From: Desulfobacterales bacterium | GTDB taxonomy: Bacteria; Desulfobacterota; Desulfobacteria; Desulfobacterales; JAQWFD01 | Assembly: GCA_028704555.1 (NCBI GenBank) | Contig: JAQWFD010000014.1 | Coordinates: 19,827 to 83,826, forward strand | Length of the DNA: 64,000 bases | Reading direction: 5' to 3' | Part shown: piece by piece, positions 45,729 to 54,589 of the stretch | Layout of the letters: every line of letters starts with the position of its first letter | How positions within the stretch are numbered: the stretch's first letter is position 1 | Notes under the pieces: generated by a model | Told to the model about the DNA's origin: nothing | The model's database searches: none | What the model saw: the letters and a program-made list of their open reading frames with translations, nothing else | Program-made: the position numbers and the translations under genes

Positions 45729-48700
45729 ATGAATATTCGAGAGATCAATTCTACGGGGTATTCAAAAGCCTTGGTCCAGTTGCCTGAACCCGGCACCCAT
45801 CATCTGATGTTCCGTGGCGACAGGATTTTATTTTCATTGAAGTTGCCGGCGGACTGGAAGGGCAGCGCCTGGCTTCGCACCAGCATCGGCCATGCAGATA
45901 TTCAACGACGGGAAATTATCCGAGGGGTGACATGTGATGAAACGCCGCTGGGCCGTGACTGGTTCGATATCCCGATGCGGCGCCTCACGGCCCGGGATTT
46001 CAGGCTAATTCTGCCTTTATGCGAGGTCGGACATTTTGAAGCAAAATGTTTTTTCCTTCCCGAAGGAGATATGCTTCCGAAGTGGCCCGGGGGCGCCAAT
46101 ACCGTCATCAATGTCGAGCCGGCAGACACGTGTTGTGCCAATATCGTCTATAATGCGTTCGTGCGGCAATTCGGCCCGAACAAATCGGACGGCAACTATC
46201 TGATGGATGATCAGAATATCCAGTCGCTCGATCGAAAGGGATACACCGTTATCCCGCCTTCCGGTACATTTCGGGACTTGATCCGGGAACTTGATTTTAT
46301 CATCGGAGAGCTGGGTTGCCGGTTTATTCAACTGCTTCCGATCAACCCGGCCCCGACGACCTTTGCCCGGATGGGCCGTTTCGGAAGTCCTTATGCTGCG
46401 TTGAGCTTTACGGCTGTCGATCCTGCGCTGGCTGTTTTTGATTCGAAAGTCACGCCGCTTGAACAGTTTGTCGAACTGGCAGATGCCGTACATGAACGAA
46501 ATGCAAAAATTATCATCGATCTTGCCATCAACCATACCGGCTGGGCGGCCGGTCTTCATGAAACCCACCCTGCATGGCTGGCCCGGGATCCGGAAGGACG
46601 AATCGAAGCGCCCGGTGCCTGGGGGGTTGTCTGGGAAGATCTGACACGTCTTGATTACAGCCATACGGATTTGTGGCATTATATGGCGGATGTGTTTCTC
46701 ACCTGGTGCCGTCGGGGGGTGGACGGGTTTCGATGCGATGCCGGATATATGATTCCTGTTTCAGCATGGAAGTATATCGTGGCCAGCGTTCGTGAGCAGT
46801 ATCCGGATACGGTTTTTTTTCTGGAGGGGCTGGGGGGAAAAGTGTCGGTCGCGAGAGATATATTAAATGTCGCTAATTTCAACTGGGCGTATTCCGAACT
46901 GTTTCAGCATTATGACCGGCGGCAGATCGAACTTTACCTTCCGGTTGTCAGGGATATCTCATGCGGGGACGGGATACTGGTTCATTTCTGTGAAACGCAT
47001 GATAATCCGAGATTGGCGGGCCGTTCGACCACGTATGCCCGGATGCGGACCGCTCTTTGTGCGCTGCTGTCAGAGTGTGGCGGATTTGGATTCGCCAACG
47101 GGGTGGAGTGGTTCGCCACCGAAAAAATTGATGTTCATGGCGCGCCATCGCTCAATTGGGGATCTTCAACCAACCAGGTCCATCACATCCGGCGGCTCAA
47201 TCGTTTATTGAGGACTCATCCCGTATTTCAAGCCTGCAGTGAACTCATATTCGTCCAGCAGGGAACTGGTAATCACGTGGCGATAGTCCGGCATCATATT
47301 CCTACCGGAAAAAGGCTGCTGGTGCTGGTGAATCTGAACGATCAGGAGCAGACAACGGTTGAGTGGGACTGCCGGCAGGTAAGGATGGACGGGCCGGAAT
47401 TCCGGGATCTGCTTTCCGGGGAATCGGTTCAGGTGGATTTGACAGCCGGGCGCGGGAAAATTCTTCTGGAGGCCGGACAGGTGCTGTGCCTGAGCGATGA
47501 CCCGGAAGAAATGGAATGGATTCGTCAAGAAGTCCCGAAAGCCTTTGCGCTGCCCGATCGTATTGTAATCCAGCGGCTTCAGGCCAAGGTGCTGGATGTA
47601 TTTCGGCTTTACCATGGTATTGGTGATGCGGGGGCCTTTGATTTGCTCAAGGCTGCTGAACAGTTTCAGTCCGACCCGGTTGAATTCTGCCGGAAAATGA
47701 ATCCGGTGAGTGATGAGCCCCGGGTGATTACCTGGAAATGGCCGGGGGATGTGAACCGGCAGGTGATGGTTCCGCCGGGTCATTTTCTTATGATACGGTC
47801 AACCACGTCATTTCACGGGACGCTCATGGATCAGGATCGGGCTGTTTGTCATGAAGAAAGTCTGCCATGCGGGGATAACGCCTTTTTTGCGGTGTTTTCC
47901 CCATTGTCCCCCATGGATTACCATAAGGAATATAATTTAAAATTATCGGTTTACACGCCCGGCCATTGTCAGCATGTCAACGCGCCGTTAGTATATCTTG
48001 CAAGGGCCGAAAATGCCAGGGTGAACCAGGTTTTTCACCGGCCCGAGATGCTGCGTCATCCCTTTCTGATGATGGGAACCAATCGCCGGGGTGCGATGAT
48101 GAGAATCCCGGTGTCATGGGGAACCCTTAACAGCCGTTATGATGCGCTTCTGGCCGCAAATCTTCATCCGGATTATCCTGAAGATCGATGGATCATGCTT
48201 TCAAGATGCCGGGCATGGGTAGTATTCCAAGGCTATTCACAGCAATTGGGTATGGATTGTCTGGATTCCTGCGGGTTTGACTACACGTCAAAAGCATACT
48301 GGAAATTTTACGTGCCAACCGGTCAGGGGGAACATGTCCTGCTTTGTCTGGAAGCCCGGATGATACAGGAGCAAAATTCGGTTCAGTTGATGTTCTACCG
48401 TTTGCCGGGGAAAGATGGGCCCGGAGTTCTCGATGATTCAAAAGAAATTTTGCTGATACTGCGCCCGGACATTGAAAACCGCAATTTTCATGAAACCACC
48501 AAAGCCTTCAAGGGACCGGAACATGACTGGCCGGATGCGGTATCATCGGACCCGGACGGGTTTTCATTTGTTCCGGATGCTTATCATCGGCTGGATTTGA
48601 GAATGCCCGGAAGCAGTTTTGTGCGGGAACCGGAATGGCATTACATGGTTTTTCATCAGAAAGAGGCCGACAGGGGACAGGACCCGCATTCGGATCTGTT

Positions 48701-50051
48701 CAGTCCCGGCTATTTTTCGGTCCGGATAAATGGATTTCAGTCTTACGTACTTACGGCATCCATATCGGCGCCTCAGGTCGGACGATCGGTAAAAGAACAA
48801 CGCGAGAGTGAATCGTATACCCGCCTATCCGTCACCGATATGACACCCTCCTGTGAATTGAAAGCGGCGCTCGAATTGATGCTGGATTATTATCTTGTCA
48901 ACAAAGACGGGGGAAAAACCGTTATCGCCGGCTATCCATGGTTTCTGGACTGGGGACGGGACAGCCTGATTTTTGTCCGGGGGCTTATTGCGGCAGGCAG
49001 AACCCGGGAGGCCAGAGCGGTGTTAACACAATTTGCCCGTTTTGAAAAAAAAGGAACATTGCCCAACATGATCCGGGGCATGGATGCCTCAAACCGGGAT
49101 ACCTCTGATGCCCCACTGTGGTTCTGCCTGGCCTGTTCGGATCTTCTCAGGGCTGAAGATGACAGGGCATTTCTTGGAGAAGATTGCGGCGGCAGAACGA
49201 TTCGGGATATCCTGTGTTCAATCGCAGATTGGTATGCGGCCGGTGTGTCCAACGGTATTCGGATGGACCCGGAATCCCGTTTGATTTTCAGCCCCTCTCA
49301 TTTTACATGGATGGATACCAACTATCCTGCCGGTACTCCCAGAGAAGGCTATCCCATAGAAATTCAGGCACTGTGGCATTCGGCGTTATCATTTATGGCT
49401 CAGGTGGATCACTCAGGGCGCAGCGGGGAATGGAAAAAAATGGCCGGGCAGGTCAGCGCTTCTATTCTTGAATTCTTCTGGCTTGAAGAGGATGGCTATT
49501 TTTCCGACTGTCTCCATGCGCCCGCCGGAAAACCGGCAAGTCAGGCAGATGCGGACAGTGCCCTCAGGCCGAATCAGCTGCTGGCTCTTACACTTGAAGC
49601 GGTTACCGATAATCGTGTGTGCAGGAATGTCGTTGCCGCGTGTGAAGAGCTTGTTGTTCCCGGGGCTATCAGAAGTCTGGCGGATCGACCGGTATGCCGG
49701 CCGCTTCCGATAGTACACAGGGGAAACGTGATCAATAATCCGCATCATCCCTATCAGGGAAGGTATCTCGGAGATGAGGACACCCGGCGTAAGCCGGCGT
49801 ATCATAATGGGACGGCGTGGACATGGCTGTTTCCTTCTTATTGTGAAGCACTGGTCAAAACCTATGGCGATGAAGCCAGAAAGACGGCATTGTCGTTGCT
49901 TTCCAGCTGTACCAGAATCATCAATGCCGGTTGCACCGGACATGTGCCGGAAATTCTGGATGGTGACTATCCCCATGATCAGCGCGGCTGTGATGCTCAG
50001 GCATGGGGATGCAGTGAGCTGTACCGGGTCTGGACGCTTTTGAGCAAATGA
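45729..50051 (+). CDS. Fused glycogen debranching enzyme (GH13 domain plus amylo-1,6-glucosidase domain)
   Basis: This protein has 1440 residues. The first 620 form a GH13 glucanotransferase with GVDGFRCDAGYM (nucleophile D336), FFLEGLGG (acid E366) and CETHDNPRL (D425). A middle region of about 400 residues is not recognised. The last 400 are the amylo-alpha-1,6-glucosidase domain with YPWFLDWGRDSLIFVRGL, NPHHPYQGRYLGDED and DYPHDQRGCDAQAWGC. This is the two-activity layout of eukaryotic AGL: transfer of a maltosyl unit, then removal of the branch glucose. The ATG at 45729 has only a weak ribosome site. It heads a four-gene glycogen cluster. Confidence 0.92.
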   Translation: MNIREINSTGYSKALVQLPEPGTHHLMFRGDRILFSLKLPADWKGSAWLRTSIGHADIQRREIIRGVTCDETPLGRDWFDIPMRRLTARDFRLILPLCEVGHFEAKCFFLPEGDMLPKWPGGANTVINVEPADTCCANIVYNAFVRQFGPNKSDGNYLMDDQNIQSLDRKGYTVIPPSGTFRDLIRELDFIIGELGCRFIQLLPINPAPTTFARMGRFGSPYAALSFTAVDPALAVFDSKVTPLEQFVELADAVHERNAKIIIDLAINHTGWAAGLHETHPAWLARDPEGRIEAPGAWGVVWEDLTRLDYSHTDLWHYMADVFLTWCRRGVDGFRCDAGYMIPVSAWKYIVASVREQYPDTVFFLEGLGGKVSVARDILNVANFNWAYSELFQHYDRRQIELYLPVVRDISCGDGILVHFCETHDNPRLAGRSTTYARMRTALCALLSECGGFGFANGVEWFATEKIDVHGAPSLNWGSSTNQVHHIRRLNRLLRTHPVFQACSELIFVQQGTGNHVAIVRHHIPTGKRLLVLVNLNDQEQTTVEWDCRQVRMDGPEFRDLLSGESVQVDLTAGRGKILLEAGQVLCLSDDPEEMEWIRQEVPKAFALPDRIVIQRLQAKVLDVFRLYHGIGDAGAFDLLKAAEQFQSDPVEFCRKMNPVSDEPRVITWKWPGDVNRQVMVPPGHFLMIRSTTSFHGTLMDQDRAVCHEESLPCGDNAFFAVFSPLSPMDYHKEYNLKLSVYTPGHCQHVNAPLVYLARAENARVNQVFHRPEMLRHPFLMMGTNRRGAMMRIPVSWGTLNSRYDALLAANLHPDYPEDRWIMLSRCRAWVVFQGYSQQLGMDCLDSCGFDYTSKAYWKFYVPTGQGEHVLLCLEARMIQEQNSVQLMFYRLPGKDGPGVLDDSKEILLILRPDIENRNFHETTKAFKGPEHDWPDAVSSDPDGFSFVPDAYHRLDLRMPGSSFVREPEWHYMVFHQKEADRGQDPHSDLFSPGYFSVRINGFQSYVLTASISAPQVGRSVKEQRESESYTRLSVTDMTPSCELKAALELMLDYYLVNKDGGKTVIAGYPWFLDWGRDSLIFVRGLIAAGRTREARAVLTQFARFEKKGTLPNMIRGMDASNRDTSDAPLWFCLACSDLLRAEDDRAFLGEDCGGRTIRDILCSIADWYAAGVSNGIRMDPESRLIFSPSHFTWMDTNYPAGTPREGYPIEIQALWHSALSFMAQVDHSGRSGEWKKMAGQVSASILEFFWLEEDGYFSDCLHAPAGKPASQADADSALRPNQLLALTLEAVTDNRVCRNVVAACEELVVPGAIRSLADRPVCRPLPIVHRGNVINNPHHPYQGRYLGDEDTRRKPAYHNGTAWTWLFPSYCEALVKTYGDEARKTALSLLSSCTRIINAGCTGHVPEILDGDYPHDQRGCDAQAWGCSELYRVWTLLSK

Positions 50052-50137
50052 CGGTTCAGGTTCAATCCCATCGCTGCATAGGGTTTTTGGGTCGTTGTTC
50101 AAAAATAACCATGTAACATTATAATGTCGTAATCGGC

Positions 50138-50197
50138 ATTAGGGGCCGCAACGAAATGGTTGGAAATGTAATGGTTATTTCGTAACGGCCCCCTAAT
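50138..50197. repeat. Imperfect inverted repeat between glycogen genes
   Basis: The arms at 50138-50157 and 50177-50197 are complementary over about 19 positions with small mismatches (ATTAGGGGCCG...ACGAAAT against its reverse complement), separated by 19 bases. It lies 86 bases after the debranching gene and 98 before the phosphorylase start. Confidence 0.8.
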
Positions 50198-50295
50198 CTT
50201 TTACCTCAAGCACAGTGCTCCTCAGCCCGTCCGCAGGCCGCTAATTCATCAGTTTCAGCAAGGCACTGAACAAATCGTAATCCGAGGTGAGCGTT

Positions 50296-52845
50296 ATGAG
50301 TCGTTTGCAAACGTATCAGATATTTCCGGCTATACCGGAAAAATTAATGTTTCTGGAAATCCTTTCCCGTAATATCTGGTGGAGCTGGAATCATGGTGCC
50401 AAAGAGCTGTTCCGCCGGATAGATACGAGGCTCTGGGAAGAGGCTGAACGCAATCCTATCGTATTTTTGACGTATATTTCACAAAAACGGTTTAAAGAGC
50501 TGGAAAATGATAACAGCTTTCTGTCGCATCAGCAGCGGGTAAAGGAACGGTTTGAAAAAGAGATCAGCTGTGAGGTCGACAGATCGTCATCCGTATACGG
50601 TCCGGATGGGGTGATCGCCTATTTTTCCATGGAATTCGGTCTTCATGAAAGTCTTCCCCTGTTTGCCGGAGGCCTGGGCATTCTGGCGGGGGATCATCTC
50701 AAGGCCGCATCCAGCCTGAAAATACCCCTGGTCGGGGTAGGTCTGCTCTACCGGCAGGGCTATTTCCAGCAGTTTTTAAATCATGAGGGCTGGCAGCAGG
50801 AGGAGTATCCGGAGAACAGCATGTATCATCTTCCCGTCGAAAAAGCCCTTGATATTTCAGGAAAATTTGTCCGGGTGAGGGTTTCTGGCCCGGATGGCGA
50901 TATTCAGGCCGATGTCTGGAAACTGATGGCGGGACGTATTCCGTTGTATCTTCTGGATACCAATCTTCCGGAAAATCCTTCAAAGATACGGCATGTTACG
51001 GCACGGTTATATGATGGTGACCCCAAAACGCGGTTGGCCCAGGAAGTCCTTCTGGGAATCGGAGGGCTGCGTGCGCTTGCTGCCATGGGGATTGATCCAA
51101 CTGTATGCCATATGAACGAAGGCCATTCGGCATTCTGCAGTATTGAGCGAATTGCGCAAACCATGTCCAGGCGCGGGATGGAGTTGAAATATGCCAAGGA
51201 GTATGTTCCCAGGACCACGGCATTCACGACCCACACGCCTGTGGCTGCGGGGCATGATGAATTTCCGGTGGATATGGTCAGGCCTTACATCAAGTCGTTT
51301 CAGCAGGTTCTGGGAATAAGGGACAGTGAAATATTATCATGGGGGCAGCCGGTGGGATCAGAGCCTTCAAGGCCTGTTTCCATGTTTGTGCTGGGGCTGA
51401 GGATGTCTCAGTACTGTAACGGAGTCAGCCGGCTGCATGGCACAACCGCCCGAAAGATGTGGGCGCATGTCTGGCCCCGCTGGCCCGAAGATGAAATACC
51501 CATTGTGCATATCACCAATGGGGTTCATGTCCCCACATGGATTTCCCATGAAAATGATTTGCTTTTCGAACGATATCTGGGTCCGGAATGGACGACGAAT
51601 TTCTTTTTGCCGGAGATTGCCGGCAGGATTGATGAAATTTATGACGAAGAGCTCTGGCGGGCGCATGAAATTTGTCGATCCCGTTTGATACGAAACTGCC
51701 GAAAGCTGATGAGCAAACAGTACGGCAGGCGCAATGCCCCCAAGAAGGTGATGAAGGAAGTTGAAGGCATACTGGATCAGGACGTCCTGACCATCGCTTT
51801 TGCCCGGCGGTTTGCCACTTACAAAAGGGCTGAGCTTCTTTTGCAAGATACCGGGCGCCTGGAGGCAATGATCAATCATAAAGACAAGCCGGTTCAGTTG
51901 ATATTTGCAGGAAAGGCGCATCCGAAAGATCGTGAGGGCAAGGAGTTGATTCGCCGGATCTTTCAATTTGCCAAATCCGCCGATGTGCGGCACAGAGTGA
52001 CGTTTCTGGAAAATTACGATACCTATATTGCCAGGCTTCTGGTTCAGGGGGCTGATGTATGGTTGAATCTGCCTCGTCGTCCGCTGGAAGCTTGCGGAAC
52101 ATCAGGGATTAAAGCGGCGCTGAACGGGGTCCTCAACGTCAGTGTACTCGATGGGTGGTGGTGTGAGGGCTTTTCCGAGGACAGGGGCTGGAAGGTTGGC
52201 AACGGAGAGGTCTATCCTGATGCCCAGTATCAGGATGCGGTAGAAAGCCAGGCGCTGTTCAATGTCCTGGAAAATGATGTAATTCCGTGTTTTTACGAAA
52301 GAGATGTCGGAGACCTCCCGCTCAGATGGCTTTATATGATGAAAGAATCCATGAAAATGGTATTGAAACAGTTCTCCTCGCATCGGATGGTTTCTGATTA
52401 TGAAAATCAGTGTTATATCCCTTCGGTTCGGCGCTCATATGAACTTCTCGAGCATGGTTCAGCTGAACTAAAAAGTCTTACCCTGCAACATGAACGGCTG
52501 ATGAGCCTCTGGAATGCCATACGTGTCGATCTTCAGGTCCGGGGAGAGGAAGGCCCTTTTCGCGTCGGAGAAGACTTTCCGGTTTCCGCAGATATATATC
52601 TTGGAAAGCTCATGCCAAATGAAGTTGATGTCGAGCTGTATCACGGGGTGGTTCGATCGGTTGAGAAAATTTCGGATGGAGAAATCATCAAAATGGATGT
52701 CTCCGAAGATCTCGGAAATGGCCGCTATCGGTATGGATGCACAGTGACCTGTGAAAAAGCCGGCCGTTACGGATTTACCGTCAGGGTAAAAGCCCGGGGG
52801 GATAAGTGGATCACCACGGAACCGACATTTTTAACCTGGGCATGA
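50296..52845 (+). CDS. Alpha-glucan phosphorylase, DUF3417 type
   Basis: This 849-residue protein starts with the DUF3417-like segment LEILSRNIWWSWNHGAKELF, then YFSMEFGLHESLPLFAGGLG, CHMNEGHSAFC, AFTTHTPVAAGHDEF, FARRFATYKRAELL, and the C-terminal EACGTSGIKAALNGVLNVSVLDGWW, which holds the PLP-binding lysine. It belongs to the alpha-glucan phosphorylase subfamily (TIGR02094 type) that is distinct from classic GlgP. It releases glucose-1-phosphate from alpha-1,4-glucans. The ATG at 50296 follows a GAGGTGA site. It sits between the debranching enzyme and glycogen synthase. Confidence 0.94.
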   Translation: MSRLQTYQIFPAIPEKLMFLEILSRNIWWSWNHGAKELFRRIDTRLWEEAERNPIVFLTYISQKRFKELENDNSFLSHQQRVKERFEKEISCEVDRSSSVYGPDGVIAYFSMEFGLHESLPLFAGGLGILAGDHLKAASSLKIPLVGVGLLYRQGYFQQFLNHEGWQQEEYPENSMYHLPVEKALDISGKFVRVRVSGPDGDIQADVWKLMAGRIPLYLLDTNLPENPSKIRHVTARLYDGDPKTRLAQEVLLGIGGLRALAAMGIDPTVCHMNEGHSAFCSIERIAQTMSRRGMELKYAKEYVPRTTAFTTHTPVAAGHDEFPVDMVRPYIKSFQQVLGIRDSEILSWGQPVGSEPSRPVSMFVLGLRMSQYCNGVSRLHGTTARKMWAHVWPRWPEDEIPIVHITNGVHVPTWISHENDLLFERYLGPEWTTNFFLPEIAGRIDEIYDEELWRAHEICRSRLIRNCRKLMSKQYGRRNAPKKVMKEVEGILDQDVLTIAFARRFATYKRAELLLQDTGRLEAMINHKDKPVQLIFAGKAHPKDREGKELIRRIFQFAKSADVRHRVTFLENYDTYIARLLVQGADVWLNLPRRPLEACGTSGIKAALNGVLNVSVLDGWWCEGFSEDRGWKVGNGEVYPDAQYQDAVESQALFNVLENDVIPCFYERDVGDLPLRWLYMMKESMKMVLKQFSSHRMVSDYENQCYIPSVRRSYELLEHGSAELKSLTLQHERLMSLWNAIRVDLQVRGEEGPFRVGEDFPVSADIYLGKLMPNEVDVELYHGVVRSVEKISDGEIIKMDVSEDLGNGRYRYGCTVTCEKAGRYGFTVRVKARGDKWITTEPTFLTWA

Positions 52846-52954
52846 TCCGGTAAGGGGTTGACCGGGTCAGTGAAATAATACGACCATAATTTCATAAGTT
52901 TCATACATACGACATCGTTCAGATGCTCGTTATCGATAAAAGGAAATGATTCAT

Positions 52955-54475
52955 ATGTCCCCTGTATATTCCAAGGACCCCCGCATATTGATTGTAACGC
53001 CGGAGGTGACGTATCTTCCAAAGGGCATGGGTAACATGGCCGACGGCCTGACAGCCAAAGCCGGCGGATTGGCGGATGTCTCCGCTGCATTGATCAGCGC
53101 CTTGTTCAGTCAGGGGGCTGACGTTCATGTGGCGTTGCCCGATTATCGTGCCATATTTAATGTTCCGTTTGCCCCGCTGTTGAGAAGGGAGCTGGATACC
53201 ATAAAAAGTTCAATGCCGGAGGACAGGATTCATCTGGCAGAAGATCGGGTTTTTTTTTATCGGGATTGTGTCTACTCTAATTATGAGGAGGAAAACTCGA
53301 AGATTGCGCTTGCGTTTCAAAGAGAAATCCTGAACAATATCATTCTTAAAGTCCGACCGGATCTGATTCACTGCAATGACTGGATGACGGGATTAATCCC
53401 TGCAATGGCAAGGCAGCTCGGGATTCCGTGCCTGTTTACCATACACAATATTCATTCGGACAAAAATACGCTTTCCTATATAGAAGACAGGGGCATTGAC
53501 GCCGCCGCATTCTGGCAGCATCTGTTCTATGAGCGAATGCCGCTTCATTACGAGGAAACCCGGGAAACCAACCGGGTGGATTCGCTGGTCAGCGGGGTCT
53601 TCGCCGCTCACTATGTCAATACGGTGAGCCATACCTTTTTGATGGAAGTTGTTGAAGGCCGTCATGGTTTCATGGACGGGCTGTTAACCCGGGAGCTGGC
53701 AAATAAATGGCGTGCCGGGTGTGCGGTCGGGATACTCAACAGCCCGGACCCGTCTTTTAATCCGGTAACGGACAAAGCGCAGTGCTGCCGGTACGGCCCC
53801 CATGACCATGTGAGGGCGAAAAAGGAAAATAAACTGTTTCTTCAGAAAGCAATGGGGCTGATTCAGGATCCGGAGGCCCCCGTGTTTTTCTGGCCGTCAC
53901 GGCTGGATAAAATCCAGAAGGGGTGTCAGCTTCTGGCCGACATCCTTTATGATGTCATCACCGCATACTGGGACCGGAATCTGCAGATTGTATTTGTTGC
54001 CAGTGGTGAATTTTTTAATCATTTCAAATCGATCGTCGATAAACACGGATTTTATGAACGCGTGTCCATGAGTAATTTTGATGAGAAACTGTCCCGTATG
54101 GCATATGGGGCGTCAGATTTTGTGCTGATGCCCTCGGCATTTGAACCCTGCGGGCTGCCGCAGATGATAGGCCCTATATACGGATGTCTTCCGGTTGCGC
54201 ATGATACCGGCGGAATCCATGACACGGTGACCGATATGGATGTTGAACATGATACGGGCAACGGCTTTCTGTTTAATACGTTTGTTCCGGATGGGCTTCT
54301 GTGGGCCATTCAGCAGGCCATGAAATTTTATGACCTTCCGGAACCGGTAAAGCGCCGTCAGGTTGAACGGATAATGACCGAGAGCATTTCGAAATTCAAT
54401 TATTCGGTGACGGCAAAACAGTATATTGCCCTTTATGAAAAAATGCTTCAGCGTCCGCTTAGAGTTGCCTCGTAA
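52955..54475 (+). CDS. glgA: Glycogen synthase GlgA
   Basis: This 506-residue GT5 protein has ILIVTPEVTYLPK and the KAGGLADVSAAL loop (ADP/UDP-glucose site) near the start, HCNDWMTGLIPAM, and C-terminal EPCGLPQMIGPIYGCLPVAHDTGG. It adds glucose from ADP-glucose or UDP-glucose to glycogen. Several residues differ from the E. coli-type enzyme (an extended MADGLTAKAGG loop), so donor preference is not certain. The start at 52955 has good spacing to AAAAGGA; the ATG at 52946 is too close. Confidence 0.93.
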   Translation: MSPVYSKDPRILIVTPEVTYLPKGMGNMADGLTAKAGGLADVSAALISALFSQGADVHVALPDYRAIFNVPFAPLLRRELDTIKSSMPEDRIHLAEDRVFFYRDCVYSNYEEENSKIALAFQREILNNIILKVRPDLIHCNDWMTGLIPAMARQLGIPCLFTIHNIHSDKNTLSYIEDRGIDAAAFWQHLFYERMPLHYEETRETNRVDSLVSGVFAAHYVNTVSHTFLMEVVEGRHGFMDGLLTRELANKWRAGCAVGILNSPDPSFNPVTDKAQCCRYGPHDHVRAKKENKLFLQKAMGLIQDPEAPVFFWPSRLDKIQKGCQLLADILYDVITAYWDRNLQIVFVASGEFFNHFKSIVDKHGFYERVSMSNFDEKLSRMAYGASDFVLMPSAFEPCGLPQMIGPIYGCLPVAHDTGGIHDTVTDMDVEHDTGNGFLFNTFVPDGLLWAIQQAMKFYDLPEPVKRRQVERIMTESISKFNYSVTAKQYIALYEKMLQRPLRVAS

Positions 54476-54589
54476 CGTGTTCTTTCTACGGTTGCATAAC
54501 TGTTTTTTTGTCTGACATCGGGCCTGTCTCTGAATAATCGGGTTGATGCGGGAAGCCGGCAATAATGTGTCGTATTTAATCAAAGTCGA

